This document shows positions 21,801-33,278 of a stretch of DNA of 64,000 nt, in pieces; within the stretch, counting starts at the first letter, position 1, and each line of letters begins with the position of its first letter. The DNA is taken from assembly GCA_026545765.1 (NCBI GenBank), contig CM048840.1, positions 48,782,580-48,846,579 of the forward strand, read 5' to 3'. The notes below the pieces were generated by a model, which saw only the letters and a list, made by a program, of their open reading frames with translations, was not told the origin of the DNA and ran no database searches. The translations under genes were made by a program, and so were the position numbers. This DNA comes from Plantago major. Taxonomy: Eukaryota > Streptophyta > Magnoliopsida > Lamiales > Plantaginaceae.

Positions 21801-23543
21801 CCAGATTTTATTCCATCTCCTCCTCTCCGAAGTAAGTCTGCTTTTCTTTGTTTACGACATTCTATGAGATTTAGCTAAAGGTATTTTAGCTACATTTTTG
21901 TCCATAGTTAGCTTACCTTCATGACATTCATTATCTCTGTTGCTTCAGGATTGCACCATCTAGAATCCATGTGACATGTGCACTGGTTTATGAGAAGACA
22001 CCAACTGGAAGAATCCACAAGGGAGTTTGCTCGACGTGGATGAAGGTACTTCCAATTTTAAAGATGACTGTTGGCTAAAAAGTATCTTGATTAGCCGAGG
22101 TCTGAAATATCTACCAAAGTAGATATTCCTAATTAATGTTGTTACTTTGATGAATACATCTCCGTCTTTTGACACCTCAAGCTAATGGACGAGTATAATT
22201 TCTTTTTACTCTTAACTCTCTCTTATGCCTATGTTAACAGAATGCTATACCCTCAGAAGAGAACTTCGAGTGCAGTTGGGCTCCGATATTTGTCAGGACC
22301 TCTAATTTCAGGCTTCCCGCCGACCCTAGAGTGCCGGTAATAATGATTGGCCCGGGTACTGGCTTAGCTCCATTTAGGGGTTTCCTTCAGGTTTGTGTGA
22401 ATGAATTTCACTTGTAGAAACGTAGTCGTTCTGTCTCCTGAAGGTGGTTGTAATATTATTTATTTGTCATACTTCAGGAAAGATTAGCGCTGAAGGAATC
22501 TGGAACTGAACTTGGTCCTGCCATATTATTTTTTGGATGCAGAAACCGTCAAATGGTCAGTAATTTACTAAGCATTTGTAAATTGATTCTACAAATTTTG
22601 TTGGCAATTTGAATTTAACTTGCTGCATTTTCCAGGACTTCATCTATGAAGATGAGTTGAATAACTTTGTCCAAGCTGGAGTAATTTCCGAGCTTGTTCT
22701 TGCTTTTTCACGTGAGGGGACCACTAAGGAATACGTGCAGCACAAGATGGCTCAGAAGGTACACAACCTATATTTCAGTTTCTTAAGCCTTTGAAAATTC
22801 CCCAACTCTTGAAAAATGGAGATCTTTTAGCAAATCGTCATGATACTGACAATTAAGATCACACGTGGTGATGACAGGCTCCAGAATTGTGGAATATGAT
22901 CTCTGAAGGAGGTTATGTCTACGTCTGTGGGGATGCCAAAGGCATGGCACGAGACGTTCACAGAACCCTCCACACAATTGTTCAAGGACAGGTCAACATC
23001 TCTACCAAATTATGTGGTGCTCACACTATTTTTCTATATGTCGTGTTTCTAATTTGTCTTATTTTTTCTTGTCTCCTCCTTTTGTGGACACAACCTCCAC
23101 ATCGTTTGTATGGTTGATAGAAAGACAACCTTTTTCTAAACCGACTTAGTTAATCAATCAATCAGCATTGTCCTCTGCTGAATCTTTTGTTTGGTTGTAT
23201 TATGGTGTGATGTTGATGGGGCATTTATAATAGACCACAACTTTTTAGGAGGGTTGGCATTTTTTTGGCACAACTAGCATTATTTAAAGAGCTAAAAAAA
23301 GTCACTTTCTTTACGGCAACTTGATCTTTGGTCGATTAAATTTGATTAGATGATGTGAGACTAAAATGTATTCTGATAATACCCGACTGAGAAAGCGTGT
23401 TCTGTAAACCTCAGCAAGGTATAAACTACTACCATAAACTAATGGTGCTTCTTGCATTTCAGGGATCCATGGACAGTACCAAAGCTGAGGGTTTGGTGAA
23501 GAATCTGCAAATGACTGGAAGGTACTTGCGCGATGTATGGTGA
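18846..23543 (+). CDS. CPR: NADPH-cytochrome P450 reductase, 18 coding exons, 710 aa
   Basis: It passes electrons from NADPH through FAD and FMN to P450s (and heme oxygenase-like acceptors) on the ER membrane. Exons: 18846-19196, 19299-19358, 19770-19846, 19949-20006, 20092-20175, 20279-20315, 20509-20578, 20678-20875, 20975-21067, 21173-21398, 21497-21580, 21680-21831, 21949-22045, 22241-22390, 22478-22555, 22636-22758, 22878-22991, 23463-23543. They sum to 2133 nt with phase kept throughout. The protein has a short Ser-rich N-terminus, one membrane anchor at about residues 47-67, the FMN loop FGTQTGTAE (105-113), the FAD motif RFYSISS, the NADPH motif [12 protein letters not shown], and the C-terminal Trp of RYLRDVW. 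Length and motifs are normal for plant CPRs. The first in-frame ATG ([14 protein letters not shown]) is the start. Intron 10 is GC-AG (AAG|GCATGT); the others are GT-AG. Confidence 0.97.
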
Positions 23544-24829
23544 TACATGATGATTTATTCAGTCGAGAAACAAAGGTTGACGAAAAATCTAGTATTGTTG
23601 TCCTAATATTATTAGGTATAGTTATACCGTATGATTCTTTGGTCTAGTATTAAAGGGTATTTTTGGTCCTTGTAATTTTTACTTACATACATACTTGCAT
23701 ACACATGTACAAGCATCAGGTGTGATAGATGATCATACAAAATAATCGTTGTGGAAAGTACTAGATGGTATAGTTACCGTGTAATCTTTGTATCGGACGT
23801 AGTAGTGACTTCTAGTCATATATATTTTGCTCTTGGTAGAATGTAAATTACTCGTCCTTGGTCTTTAATTTTGCTCAAATGTTGTGCCTCTATAGAATTA
23901 TATTCACTCCGTTCAGTATAAGTGTACAACTTCATATATTTTCCGTCCCTATGTATATTAGAGTTGATGGTTTATTTGTAAGATCAGACATGAGCAAAAA
24001 TCATGTGGACTCCTATCTAATTTTCACTACATTATTTATTTTTAAAATAGACATAAGTCGATTAAATAGTATTGTAGAGATATATCTGTCTTCGTCAATT
24101 TGCATGAGAGGCCCCTCAACACTATCAAATTCACTAATAGCTCTCCATATAATTCTCAATATCTCGAAAAATCCACCTATAATTATGCACTGGATGCATC
24201 TGTCCAGCATTGACTTGAGGGGTCAAAAAAAATTGGGAGAAAGAAAAATCGTAGCTTTTCAAACTAAGCTGCCAATCGCAACAAACTGGAATTCCAGATC
24301 CACTATAAGCTGGACTTTTGTATAATTGAGAAAATTGAAATGAGGTCGACGGGAGCTCTAGGGGAAGCAGAATAGGATATTCGAGTAAGGGCAGAAAGAC
24401 GTGATGGAGGCGGTGGTGCCATAGAAGATGGAGTTCGTGATACTTGCAGTTCCTCAATCAGTGTTGTGGTGATCGGAGAAGATGAAGTCCACTCATCTAC
24501 CCCATCCTAGTCACAGTAAATACTACTGTACTCAATGGCTAGCGCTTCAAGAATGCGTATGATAGGTTCCAGCCCCATGGTAATGTGTTTCATATATTTT
24601 GCTATTATGCTTATATAATACCACATTGTATATTATTTTGTCTAATATTATATTCATGTGTGTATTATAGTTCATGGCAATGCTCTTCTGACTCATCCTA
24701 AGACCTATGATACTCCTGAGAGCTCTACATCAGTTAGACCCGGCAAACAATTATCTATTGGGCCAGATTGTGGCAACTAAAGTTGCTCAAATAATGATTT
24801 TATTGATTTTAATTTAAGCGGGTACAATA
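23544..24829. other. CPR 3' UTR and intergenic DNA
   Basis: The CPR 3' UTR probably covers the first few hundred bases; no certain poly(A) signal. At 23905-23960 TCACTCCGTTCAGTATAAG and CCGTCCCTATG resemble a Stowaway-type MITE end. At 24538-24780 there are short open stretches (LLTHPKTYDTPESS) that could be remnants of a transposon ORF upstream of the Helitron. Nothing else is supported. Confidence 0.4.
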
Positions 24830-25957
24830 TCTATTCTAATCCTCTGATTCTAGTCTTCTAAAGCGGCGAACTTGGATCTTCAAATTCTTCGTTTTAGGAT
24901 TTACGACTTCAAAGTCGGGCAAACGTCGATGCGAGGGCTTCTCAGCTTGATCTCGGATCGAATTATGAACTTGGAAGTGCTTGATGCGAGCGATGACGAA
25001 CTTCTTGGGGATTTGATGAACTCCACGAAGAACGCTTCTAGATCGTCGCAGGATTTGGCCTTTGATCTTCTTTAGAGGAAGTTTGGCCGGCAGGAAACGT
25101 TTCTCCAAGGGCTTTTGAGCTTGATCTTGGATCTAACGATGGTCTTGGCTTAGATTTGGTGATGAACTTCAAGAACGTTTGCTCGAGTTTCGTCAGGATT
25201 CTCGGATTTGATCTTCCTTTTGGCGTAGTTGATCTTCCAATAACGTTTCTCCAAGTGCGTTAAGGCTTCTTCTTGGATCAAACGGTGACTACTCCTGGAT
25301 TTGTTGATGAACTTCTTGAATACTTGCTAGAACTTTGATGCTGATCTTGAGAAGACTTGTGATTCTTGCTCTTGATCTTGGTTGTTGCTCTTAATTGCTT
25401 GTTGCTTGCCTTCGCTTGCTCTTCTTTTTGCTCCTCTTCTCTTGCTCCTCTTCTTCTTATGCTCCTCTTGATGTGTTGCTTGGTGTCTAGAAAATGAATG
25501 AAGGGGGTCATCTATTTATAACAATTTGAAAGGGCATAAAATGAGCATATTCCCCTAAAATATAGGAGTCCATGGCCCAACTCTTCAACTCTAGCCCATT
25601 TTCATTACATGGAGCCCTAGTCCATTAATTCTGGCCCAATTTCACCACATGGAGACCTAGCCCATTACTTCTGGCCCAATTTCACTACATGGAGCCCTAG
25701 TCCATCACCTATGGCCCAATTTATTTACATGTAGCCCAATTTATCCACATGTAGCCCAATTTATATGATTTACTTTCACGTTGGCCCATGTGACATAATT
25801 TGATTTAAATTTATATATATATTAGAAAATAATCTAGCAATTTTATTTTAGAATTTAATCTAGTAAAATTCTAAAAATGCTAGAAAATTGTATTTTTGCT
25901 TTTCTAATATATATTTTTAAATGTCGTTTTATAGTAGACGAATTTCATTCGTCTACA
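24830..25957 (-). mobile_element. Possible solo LTR with GGCCCA repeats
   Basis: On the minus strand it starts TGTAGACGAATGAAATTCG (a palindromic start, 25957), has a TATA-like TTATAAATAG at about 25517, and runs into a CT/GA-structured leader (GGATCTTC, CTTGATCTCGGATC repeats at 24870-25290). No coding frame and no clear target duplication; an LTR identity is inferred from layout only. Confidence 0.4.
25560..25768. repeat. ~50-bp degenerate tandem repeats (GGCCCAATTT)
   Basis: TGGCCCAATTTCAC.ACATGGAG.CCTAG.CCATTA repeats about four times and passes into ACATGTAGCCCAATTTAT units. It lies within the presumed LTR at 24830-25957. Confidence 0.75.
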
Positions 25958-26102
25958 CAGATGTTCTAGATGCCCCTAATTTAGATAATCATAGTTGCTC
26001 AAGTAAGATTTTCACATTTTTCAAATACAAATATTTATATGTATTTATTTTTTTACATCAAATACAAAGAATTGACATCTGAAAAGCACATATTTAGGGA
26101 AC

Positions 26103-26379
26103 ATGGATGAAGATTACAAAGCAGCGACAAGGTTCAACAAAATGAACAGGAGATTTACTATATCAATGAGAAGACATCTCGAGACTCATCCGTTTGATTA
26201 TTTTACGTATCATGACGATCCTAGAGGATACAGTGAGTAAATTCACGAAACACATATTTTTAACTATTTCAAAACTGTACATATTATATACTCCTTATAA
26301 GTTATTATAAAACCTATAATTAAATGCCAGTGACATATGTGTATATTTATATCGTGTATGCAGGAATACCCGTTCCTCC
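26103..26379 (+). pseudogene. Helitron ORF, first exons (before gypsy insertion)
   Basis: ATG at 26103 opens a frame with RRFTISMRRHLETHPFDYF; a plausible donor (A|GTGAGT, 26232/26233) joins the acceptor GCAG|GA (26363/26364). The second exon reads IPVPP and is cut at 26379 by the retrotransposon; the frame resumes after 33278 with YVEEFVPLAEKLIEQLLDKY. The fit of frame and target duplication shows that the retrotransposon entered an open Helitron exon. Confidence 0.6.
26375..26379. repeat. Target-site duplication (CCTCC), left
   Basis: CCTCC immediately precedes the LTR start TGATGAG and is repeated immediately after the 3' LTR at 33274-33278. Confidence 0.9.
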
Positions 26380-27555
26380 TGATGAGCCTGTATTTTAGGC
26401 TCTCATTTCGTTCTATTTACCAGCTTTCGTTCGTCTCTATTTGTCTTTCGTAGCATATTTTGTGCGTCTTTATGTGTCTTGTGTTTCAGTTGTGTTCTAC
26501 AGGTTTTCCTGTGTTTTGGGATGTTTTGGAGGAAGAAACGATCCCTTTGAAGGTCGTGTTCGAGAAGAAGCTCAATACTCCACTCAGAAATACTCAAAAT
26601 TCCAAGATTTGCATGAAAATGCATTGGTCGCGACCAAACTACCTGTCGACCGGTGAACTATTGTCGAAGCAGTCGCGACCGGCATTACCTTGGTTGCGAC
26701 CAGCGCTGCAGATCTGTTCTGCGCTATAACTTAGGCGATTTAGCTCATTATGAAGACACCTCTTCTTTCTTCGTTTTTACTTTTACTCTCAAGCAAAAAC
26801 CCTAGTTATGGTTCTTTGCTTTAGTTGATCATTGATCTTGACTTGTAATTGTATTATTGACATCGGATTCACTCATTGAGGTTAGATTATCAATTCAATT
26901 CCTTTTTCTTTCACAATCTCTCTTGTGCTTGATTTCTTGGTGAATGATTATGATATCGTCGTGTATGTTTGATTCGATTGTGATTGTCAATATGCATGCC
27001 AATCCTTGTGATATGAGTAGCTAATTTCTTCGATAGATGCGGTAGCTATTAAGGATTAATCGAATTGGGATTTTTACCTAGGGTTTGTTCATATGTGTTA
27101 AGCTTCTTCCCAAACTTCGTAAAAACTTCAATTTCGGTAGTCTTACTCTAAATTCTCAAACACTTTTGGGTTAAGAATCAATCGTCTGACAATCAATTGA
27201 TTTTTCTACTTCATATTTTCAAAGAATGCTTTGGTTAAACTGAAATTGGTTGTTTATTTGGACAAATAACTGTGACAGCATATGAACAATATGTTTGATT
27301 CTGTATTCGATTAATCTGAAATGGTACCGTGTCTATTTCCCTTCTCTTGATTCAAATTCACTCTCGTTTACTTAGTTTAATTTACAAAATCAACTCAATC
27401 ATACAAACTGCTACTGGCAAACTCTTGCGTTTGATACTTGAAAACGTCATAGTTGCCTAGTTAGCTCCTTGAGAACGATCTCGTAGTTAAGGCTTGTTTA
27501 CTCAACACTGCTTTAGTTACTTTGAATTTTATGAAGTACTAATTTTAGCACATCA
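26380..27555 (+). mobile_element. 5' LTR of Athila-like element (1176 bp)
   Basis: TGATGAGCCTGTATTTTAGG to TTTTAGCACATCA. It matches the 3' LTR once the nested 1265-bp insert is removed. Palindromes GGTCGCGACC occur at about 26627. A TATA-like GCTATAACTTAGG is at 26722. Confidence 0.93.
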
Positions 27556-27559
27556 AATT

Positions 27560-27577
27560 TGGCGCCGCTACCGGGGA
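27560..27577 (+). other. Primer-binding site, tRNA-Asp type
   Basis: TGGCGCCGCTACCGGGGA follows the 5' LTR end after four bases. It is the complement of the Asp tRNA 3' end with about two mismatches; Athila-like elements use this primer. Confidence 0.85.
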
Positions 27578-27786
27578 GTTAACTCCTATCGTGGTGTTTT
27601 TTAGTAGATAATTGTATTAGTTTGCTAGAACCACCTGTGTTTTGCGTTTCCTGGACTAACAGAAACTAAACTTCAGTTGAGATTTCCTGCTAGTAGAGTT
27701 TCAGGAATGACAAAATACAAAGATTACTATCAACCAGGAGAAGTTAAGGTTGGTGGACCCGATAGTTACGTCGATGATGCGAGAAC

Positions 27787-28389
27787 ATGGAAATCAAGGC
27801 TTATCACTTCCATGATATGCCAAGGTACCACGGGATGCAAAACGAGGATGTGATCAAGTTTCTGAAGGAGTTTGAAGGTCTGGTTGGGCAGATACCGATC
27901 ACTAACAAGGTTTCAGATGAAGACATTAGGAAGAAGGTCTTCCCAATCTGCATGCGGGACCGCGCTAACACTTGGCTTCTTAATCTGCCTGAGGGGTCAC
28001 TGAACTCATGGGATGACATATACAGAGCTTTCATGGGCAGATATTTTCCCCATGCCAAGACCACAGATATCCGTAACAAAATCCGCCAGTTTGAGCAGAG
28101 GTACGATGAATCCTTCTATGAGTGCAGGGAACGGTTTAAGCAGCTTCTGGGGCAATGCCCACATCACAAGTTTCACAAAGTCTCCCTGTGTCACATTTTC
28201 TACGATGGGCTCACCAGGGAGGATCAGCAATTGGTGGATGTAAGCGCAGGGGGGTCAATTCTGGAAGCCACTATCGCAGATCTCGAGGATTTAGAAGTGG
28301 CTGCAATTTCAAATGAGTGCGGGGGAAAAGAGCTAATAGGAGCGAGAGCAAGCTTGTTGAGGAGTTTGAAGAATCGGTGCATCAAGTGA
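27787..28389 (+). pseudogene. Ty3/gypsy gag (retrotrans_gag) fragment
   Basis: 200 codons with the retroviral gag-like core: DVIKFLKEFEGLVG, RDRANTWLLNLPEGSLNSWD, AFMGRYFPHAKT, RQFEQRYDESFYECRERFKQ and FYDGLTREDQQLVD. These are typical for Athila/Tat gag. The frame is cut by a stop at 28387; related codons continue at 28502-28711 in another frame. A CCHC knuckle was not seen; the remains of the region run to the protease. Confidence 0.92.
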
Positions 28390-28501
28390 GAAGCAATCTG
28401 GGCTATGGGAACAACTTCTATGAAAATGTCCCGCAGACTCCACAGGTACCAGCTAAACCCCAGCAGGAATAGGAAACACTGGAGCAGGACTGAGGCGATT
28501 T

Positions 28502-28711
28502 ATGGACCACTCTGACCAGTACTATTATAACTCCACCAAGCGTGCGGAAAGGATGGAGCAGTCCGTAAAGCGATTAGAAGACGCAATGGGACAACTTCTG
28601 GCAAGAGTTCAGTATTGGGAAGCAGGAAAACTCCCTAGTACCGTGGAAAAAAATTTCATGGTTAAACTTACTGTCAGCGAGGATTTGACACCATCGGCAC
28701 ATGTAACTTAA
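28502..28711 (+). pseudogene. Gag C-terminal fragment
   Basis: An open stretch (ERMEQSVKRLEDAMGQLLAR) in a different frame from gag, probably its C-terminal helical part. It sits between gag and the protease. Function as part of gag is inferred from position. Confidence 0.5.
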
Positions 28712-28742
28712 GGAGGCATCACTTGTTCTTGCTGTAAAGGAA

Positions 28743-29456
28743 ATGGGGGTGATTCCACAAGTTGAAGAGACTGACAAGCTTAGTCTGGCTCAAACTCTGG
28801 AGTCAGTGATTCTGGAACCCACGGCTCCCTTGGTTTCAAAAGATTCAGTTGAGAAGGAGATTGAGAAATCCAATGATGCAGTGCAACAAATAATCCCAAA
28901 AGAAACTAAGAGTATAAGTGATTCTGCCAGTTTCGATCGGCTAGTGGGGATAGGAGCGACTCCTGATGTAGTTGGAGTTGTCGACACAGGATCCAGCTGT
29001 AATCTGATGACATTTGACACCTACGAAGAGCTTGGTCTTAAGGGGATGAAACCAATGAAGTGCATGATGCTGCTCGTAGATGGGTCCCGTAGCCGACCTA
29101 TAGGTTTAATTGAGGGTGTCAAAGTGGATTTGGATGGAGTTGATGTGCTTACTGATTTTTTTATAATTGAGTCACCGCCACAAGCCCTCAGTGCAAACGG
29201 AAAGGATACTATGCTGCTTGGGCGGCCTTTTATCAAAGCAACTCGTATGGTTATCGACATCTACTCCCGTACCTGCACATATGAGGTACAAGGTAAGCAA
29301 CGAAAGTTGCTAGCCCACTCTGATCCTACATTATCAACTGCACAGAATAGGAGGAAGGATTACATGGGGGCTTATACGGGTCCCCTATATATTTACTCAC
29401 ATTTGCAGGGTATGAAGGGAACCAGGAAAGCTGGGAGGCCCCTAGGCGCAAAGTAA
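28743..29456 (+). pseudogene. Gypsy aspartic protease region
   Basis: 237 codons. GVVDTGSSCNLMTFDTYEEL is a retropepsin-type active site (DTGSS), followed by VDLDGVDVLTDFFI and MLLGRPFIKATRMVID, the second half of the protease fold (LGRPFL-type). The frame then runs out without any RT; YMGAYTGPLYIYSH and the following sequence are not pol. Retention of gag and protease without RT/INT is the main oddity. Confidence 0.88.
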
Positions 29457-30797
29457 TCAAGAGTGCTGAAGAAGTCGAGCTGACGACTATAACCATAAGC
29501 AGCACCCGCCGACTGATGCGGAAGAGTCCTGTACTTGATTAAAAACGAGTAAAAAACATGTAAGATGTTTCTTTCTGTTTTATCTTGCTTGAGGACAAGC
29601 TTCTCTTTGTTGGGGGAGGGTGAGATGCGCATCTTGTGTGTTTGTTGTTTTCTTTTTTCTTTCTTTTGTGTGTCTGATGTTCCCTTTGAGTCTGAGTTAA
29701 CTGCTAGGTCGAGCCCATTTTGCTAGTGTTAAAGCCATTTGATGCTTATGCTTTGAATCTTTTCTAATCAGTAGTGGGGGCAGAAAATTTTTTTGTAAGT
29801 TTGTTTCCTCTGTAAAAAGGAAGTCCAGTTAGTTCTTTAGTCCAAAAAGCCTGTGAGAAGCCTTTGATGCTGATGTGAAAATCTTGTGCCAGCTTTGTTT
29901 TGTGTGATTTCTGGGTAGAGCAATTCTTTTATTAAAGTTATTGCGACACTTCATACTTATGTGTTCTCTTAGTAGTTGAGGATGACAAACTGCATGTTCT
30001 CCATTCTTTTCTTGCCTGCTCTTTACCTAAACTGGAGCCATCTTGTATTTGATTATCGAGTCTGTCTGTTGTTACTAAAAATATATAATATATTATAGTC
30101 TCGGGGTGGATCTATGGTCTTAATTGATCACCGTTAGTTGTGTTAGGCGTGTTTCAAATACTACCACATACCGGCGTGGCTGAAAAGCTACATGTCTGTG
30201 AGGTTGATGGCACGTATACCAAACTGACACGCACAAAAGTGCGGACTTTCGGTAAAACAGACACCTACTAAAATTGAGAGAAAAAGAGCCCAATGAGGCC
30301 AAACGATAAAGCACACAGGACATTTATAATGATCAAAAAAATAGTGTGCAAAATATGAAAATATAAAAAGTTTGAGCAAAAAAGGAGCAGCAGTCAGTCT
30401 TTGTTCTCATTTATTTGTCTAGAGTCGAGCGTTTAAGTCCCTTTTGTCTTGACGAATTGAGTACATTAGCATAAGAGATTTGTGGCATTCTGTGACGAAA
30501 GTCACCACCCAGCTTTATTCTTGAGCGTTTTTAACCCGCTGGACACTTCCAGCCGTGAGAGAGTGGCTTAACTGATTATCTGTGAGGGACTCTAAGTTCT
30601 TTTTACTTAGGAAACAAACTTGTTTGAATTTTTCTTTGTTTTCTACCAACGTTAGAAGGGTTTTTAAGCGTTTGCATCTTTTGGGTTTAATGTTAGCATT
30701 GTTGGCTCGGTAACTTAGTAGTTTAATTCCTTTGTGCTTATTCGCTTAGAGTTTAGTCGAGTCTAGTTTAGTCTGTTTGCTCGAGGACGAGCAAAGG
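29457..30797. other. Noncoding interior of the Athila-like element
   Basis: No coding frame of note. It includes GCTTGAGGACAAGC and TTGTTGGGGGAGGG (29586-29622), a second polypurine-like run that may be the original polypurine tract of an ancestral element or an internal one. The region replaces the pol genes. Confidence 0.6.
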
Positions 30798-30803
30798 TTC
30801 GGT

Positions 30804-30812
30804 CTGGGGGTT
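30804..30812 (+). other. Polypurine tract before 3' LTR
   Basis: GGTCTGGGGG and TT end at the 3' LTR start TGATGAG (30813), after the conserved GAGGACGAGCAAAGG segment. Confidence 0.7.
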
Positions 30813-31006
30813 TGATGAGCCTGTATTTTAGGCTCTCATTTCGTTCTATTTACCAGCTTTCCTTCGTCTCTATTTGTCTTTCGTAGCATATTTTGTGCGT
30901 TTTATGTGTCTTGTGTTTCAGTTGTGTTCTACAGGTTTTCGTGTATTTTGGGATGTTTTGGAGGAAGAAACGATCCCTTTGAAGGTCGTGTTCGAGAAGA
31001 ATCTCA

Positions 31007-32281
31007 ATACTTGATGTGCTCAAATTAATACGTAGAAAACCAAGTAGTAAGTAGTTGTTATAGATAGACAAAGCTAAACCACAGAGTCGTTCACTAAGGA
31101 ATTAATTAAGCTACGTAGCAGTGAGAATAAACAAATACTTGCGAGTAACAATCTGATTGATGGTTTTTTTATACTTCTAACTAGTTTAACTAAAGCTAAG
31201 ATTACGATTAACAATGAGAGAAAGATGAATACAGTAGCAAGATCCAATTATGCTAATTCGAACTAGGGATAACACTCATATTTGTCACACGGTCGTTGTA
31301 CAGTAAATCAATCAATCCGATTCAACCAATTGTTCTTAGAAAATATTATACTGGAGAAATCGTGAGTTGTCAATTCACGATCCTTAAACATGAACAATTT
31401 AGAGAATTTAATACGGACTTATCGGATTGAAGGTTTTTACGAAGATTTTATACGAGACTAACCTATATGAGTGCTTCGATAAACCCTAGAACGAATATGC
31501 ATAATCTTCACATACTTCTGTATTTAAAGGTGTTTAGCTACTCATAATTGATAATTGCATGCAAAGATTCATGGTAATAATCATGTGAAACATAGACGAA
31601 AAGCTCGCATGCAATAACATACAATTCAATCAATGAGAATAAAGAACGAATTGTAAAGAACAAGACAATGGAGAAATCAATACCAATAATCTTGATGAAT
31701 AAAATCAATGAATAACCAAGCTCCACAGATGTCTCAATGTCAATATGTGTATCTTGGAGCTTTCTCTCAAAACTAGGTTAAAAGAAGTATCAAAGAAAAG
31801 GAATCAAAATTCTAACATAATAAGGAAAACAAAACTAATCCTGCGTGGCTCGCCGCGGTGAGCCTTCTTAATCGCAATATATATCCAGCTCGCAAAATCT
31901 CGCCGCGGCGAGCTTCAACCTTCAAAACAGGAGCTCATTCGCAAAATCTCGCCGCGGCGGACCAATCCCTTCGCCACGCGGCGAGTCTTCTTAAATTACA
32001 AAAAATGACCACTCGCTAAATTTCACCGCGGCGGACTGATTTCCTCGCCACGACGAGCCTTCTTGAAAGTCTCAATGCCAAGCTCATAAAATCTCGCCGC
32101 GGCGAGCCATGCTAAACGACTTGTTCTGATTCGGCTCAAAAGACATCGATTTCTACAAAATATAAACAAAACACCAAAGCGTAAAAACGAACTAAAAAGA
32201 CTACAAAACTAAAGAGAAAGACTCACAAAGACTGCTAAAAAAAGACCAAATGAGACGTTAGAATATTGTCTCATCAATACT
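31007..32281 (-). mobile_element. Solo LTR (1265 bp) nested in the 3' LTR, TSD ATACT
   Basis: The insert 31012-32276 has TG...CA ends (minus strand TGATGAGACAATATTC to TTTGAGCACATCA) and is flanked by ATACT at 31007-31011 and 32277-32281. The ends resemble those of the host LTR (TGATGAG, GAGCACATCA), so it belongs to a related Athila-like family, on the opposite strand. No internal domain is present, so it arose by LTR-LTR recombination. It holds a cluster of CGCCGCGGCG palindromes. Confidence 0.93.
31850..32112. repeat. Array of CGCCGCGGCG palindromes
   Basis: About seven copies of CTCGCCGCGGCGAG or diverged forms (GCCGCGGTGAG, GCCACGCGGCGAG, CACCGCGGCGGAC, GCCACGACGAG) recur at roughly 45-75 bp, often preceded by CGCAAAATCT. 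They lie in the U3 part of the solo LTR. Confidence 0.85.
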
Positions 32282-33278
32282 CCACTCAGAAATACTCAAA
32301 ATTCCAAGATTTGCATGAAAAGGCCGCTGGTCGCGACCCAAACTACCCTGGTCGTGACCAGCGGTGAACTGTTGTCCAGGAAGCCGCTGGTCGCGACCGG
32401 CATTACCTTGGTTGCGACCAGCGCTGCAGATCTGTTCTGCGCTATAACTTAGGCGATTTAGCTCATTATGAAGACACCTCTTCTTTCTTCGTTTTTACTT
32501 TTACTCTCAAGCAAAAACCCTAGTTATGGTTCTTTGCTTTAGTTGATCATTGATCTTGACTTGTAATTGTATTATTGACATCGGATTCACTCATTGAGGT
32601 TAGATTATCAATTCAATTCCTTTTTCTTTCACAATCTCTCTTGTGCTTGATTTCTTGGTGAATGATTATGATATCGTCGTGTATGTTTGATTCGATTGTG
32701 ATTGTCAATATGCATGCCAATCCTTGTGATATGAGTAGCTAATTTCTTCGATAGATGCGGTAGCTATTAAGGATTAATCGAATTGGGATTTTTACATAGG
32801 GTTTGTTCATATGTGTTAAGCTTCTTCCCAAACTTCGTAAAAACCCCAATTTCGGTAGTCTTACACTAAATCCTCAAACACTTTCAGGTTAAGAATCAAT
32901 CGTCTGACAATCGATTGATTTCTCTACTTCTTATTTTCAAAGAATGCTTTGGTTAAAGTGAAATTGGTTGTTTATTTGGACAAATAACTGTGACAGCATA
33001 TGAACAATAGGTTTGATTCTGTATTCGATTAATCTGAAATGCTACCGTGTCTATTTTCCTTCTCTTGATTCAAATTCACTCTCGTTTACTTAATTTAATT
33101 TACAAAACCAACTCAATCATACAAACTGCTACTTGCAAACTCTTGCGTTTGATACTTGAAAACGTCATAGTTGCCTAGTTAGCTCCTTGAGAACGATCTC
33201 GTAGTTAAGGCTTATTTACTCAACACTGCTTTAGTTACTTTGAATTTTATCAAGTAGTAATTTGAGCACATCACCTCC

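Larger units (their letters stand above)
26380..33273 (+). mobile_element. Athila-like Ty3/gypsy element, non-autonomous, TSD CCTCC
   Basis: A complete insertion of 6.9 kb: 5' LTR 26380-27555, Asp-type primer site, gag 27787-28389, aspartic-protease region 28743-29456, about 1.35 kb of noncoding DNA, polypurine tract, and a 3' LTR 30813-33273 that itself contains a solo LTR. Reverse transcriptase, RNase H and integrase are absent, so it must have relied on an autonomous relative. The LTRs are very similar over most of their length, suggesting a fairly recent insertion; most differences sit in the palindromic block at 26625-26710 versus 32322-32425. Confidence 0.93.
30813..33273 (+). mobile_element. 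3' LTR of Athila-like element, split by a solo LTR
   Basis: TGATGAGCCTGTATTTTAGG at the start and TTTGAGCACATCA at the end. Without the 31012-32276 insert and one 5-bp duplication it is 1191 bp, close to the 5' LTR. Confidence 0.93.

Noticed and set aside
24872-25511. Pairs of sense/antisense ORFs in the GATCTT-rich block
   Set aside because: Low-complexity leader of an LTR-like sequence gives both; no protein family recognised.
31850-32112. CRISPR-like array from regularly spaced CGCCGCGGCG
   Set aside because: Spacing is irregular, repeats are short and diverged, and they lie inside a plant solo LTR.
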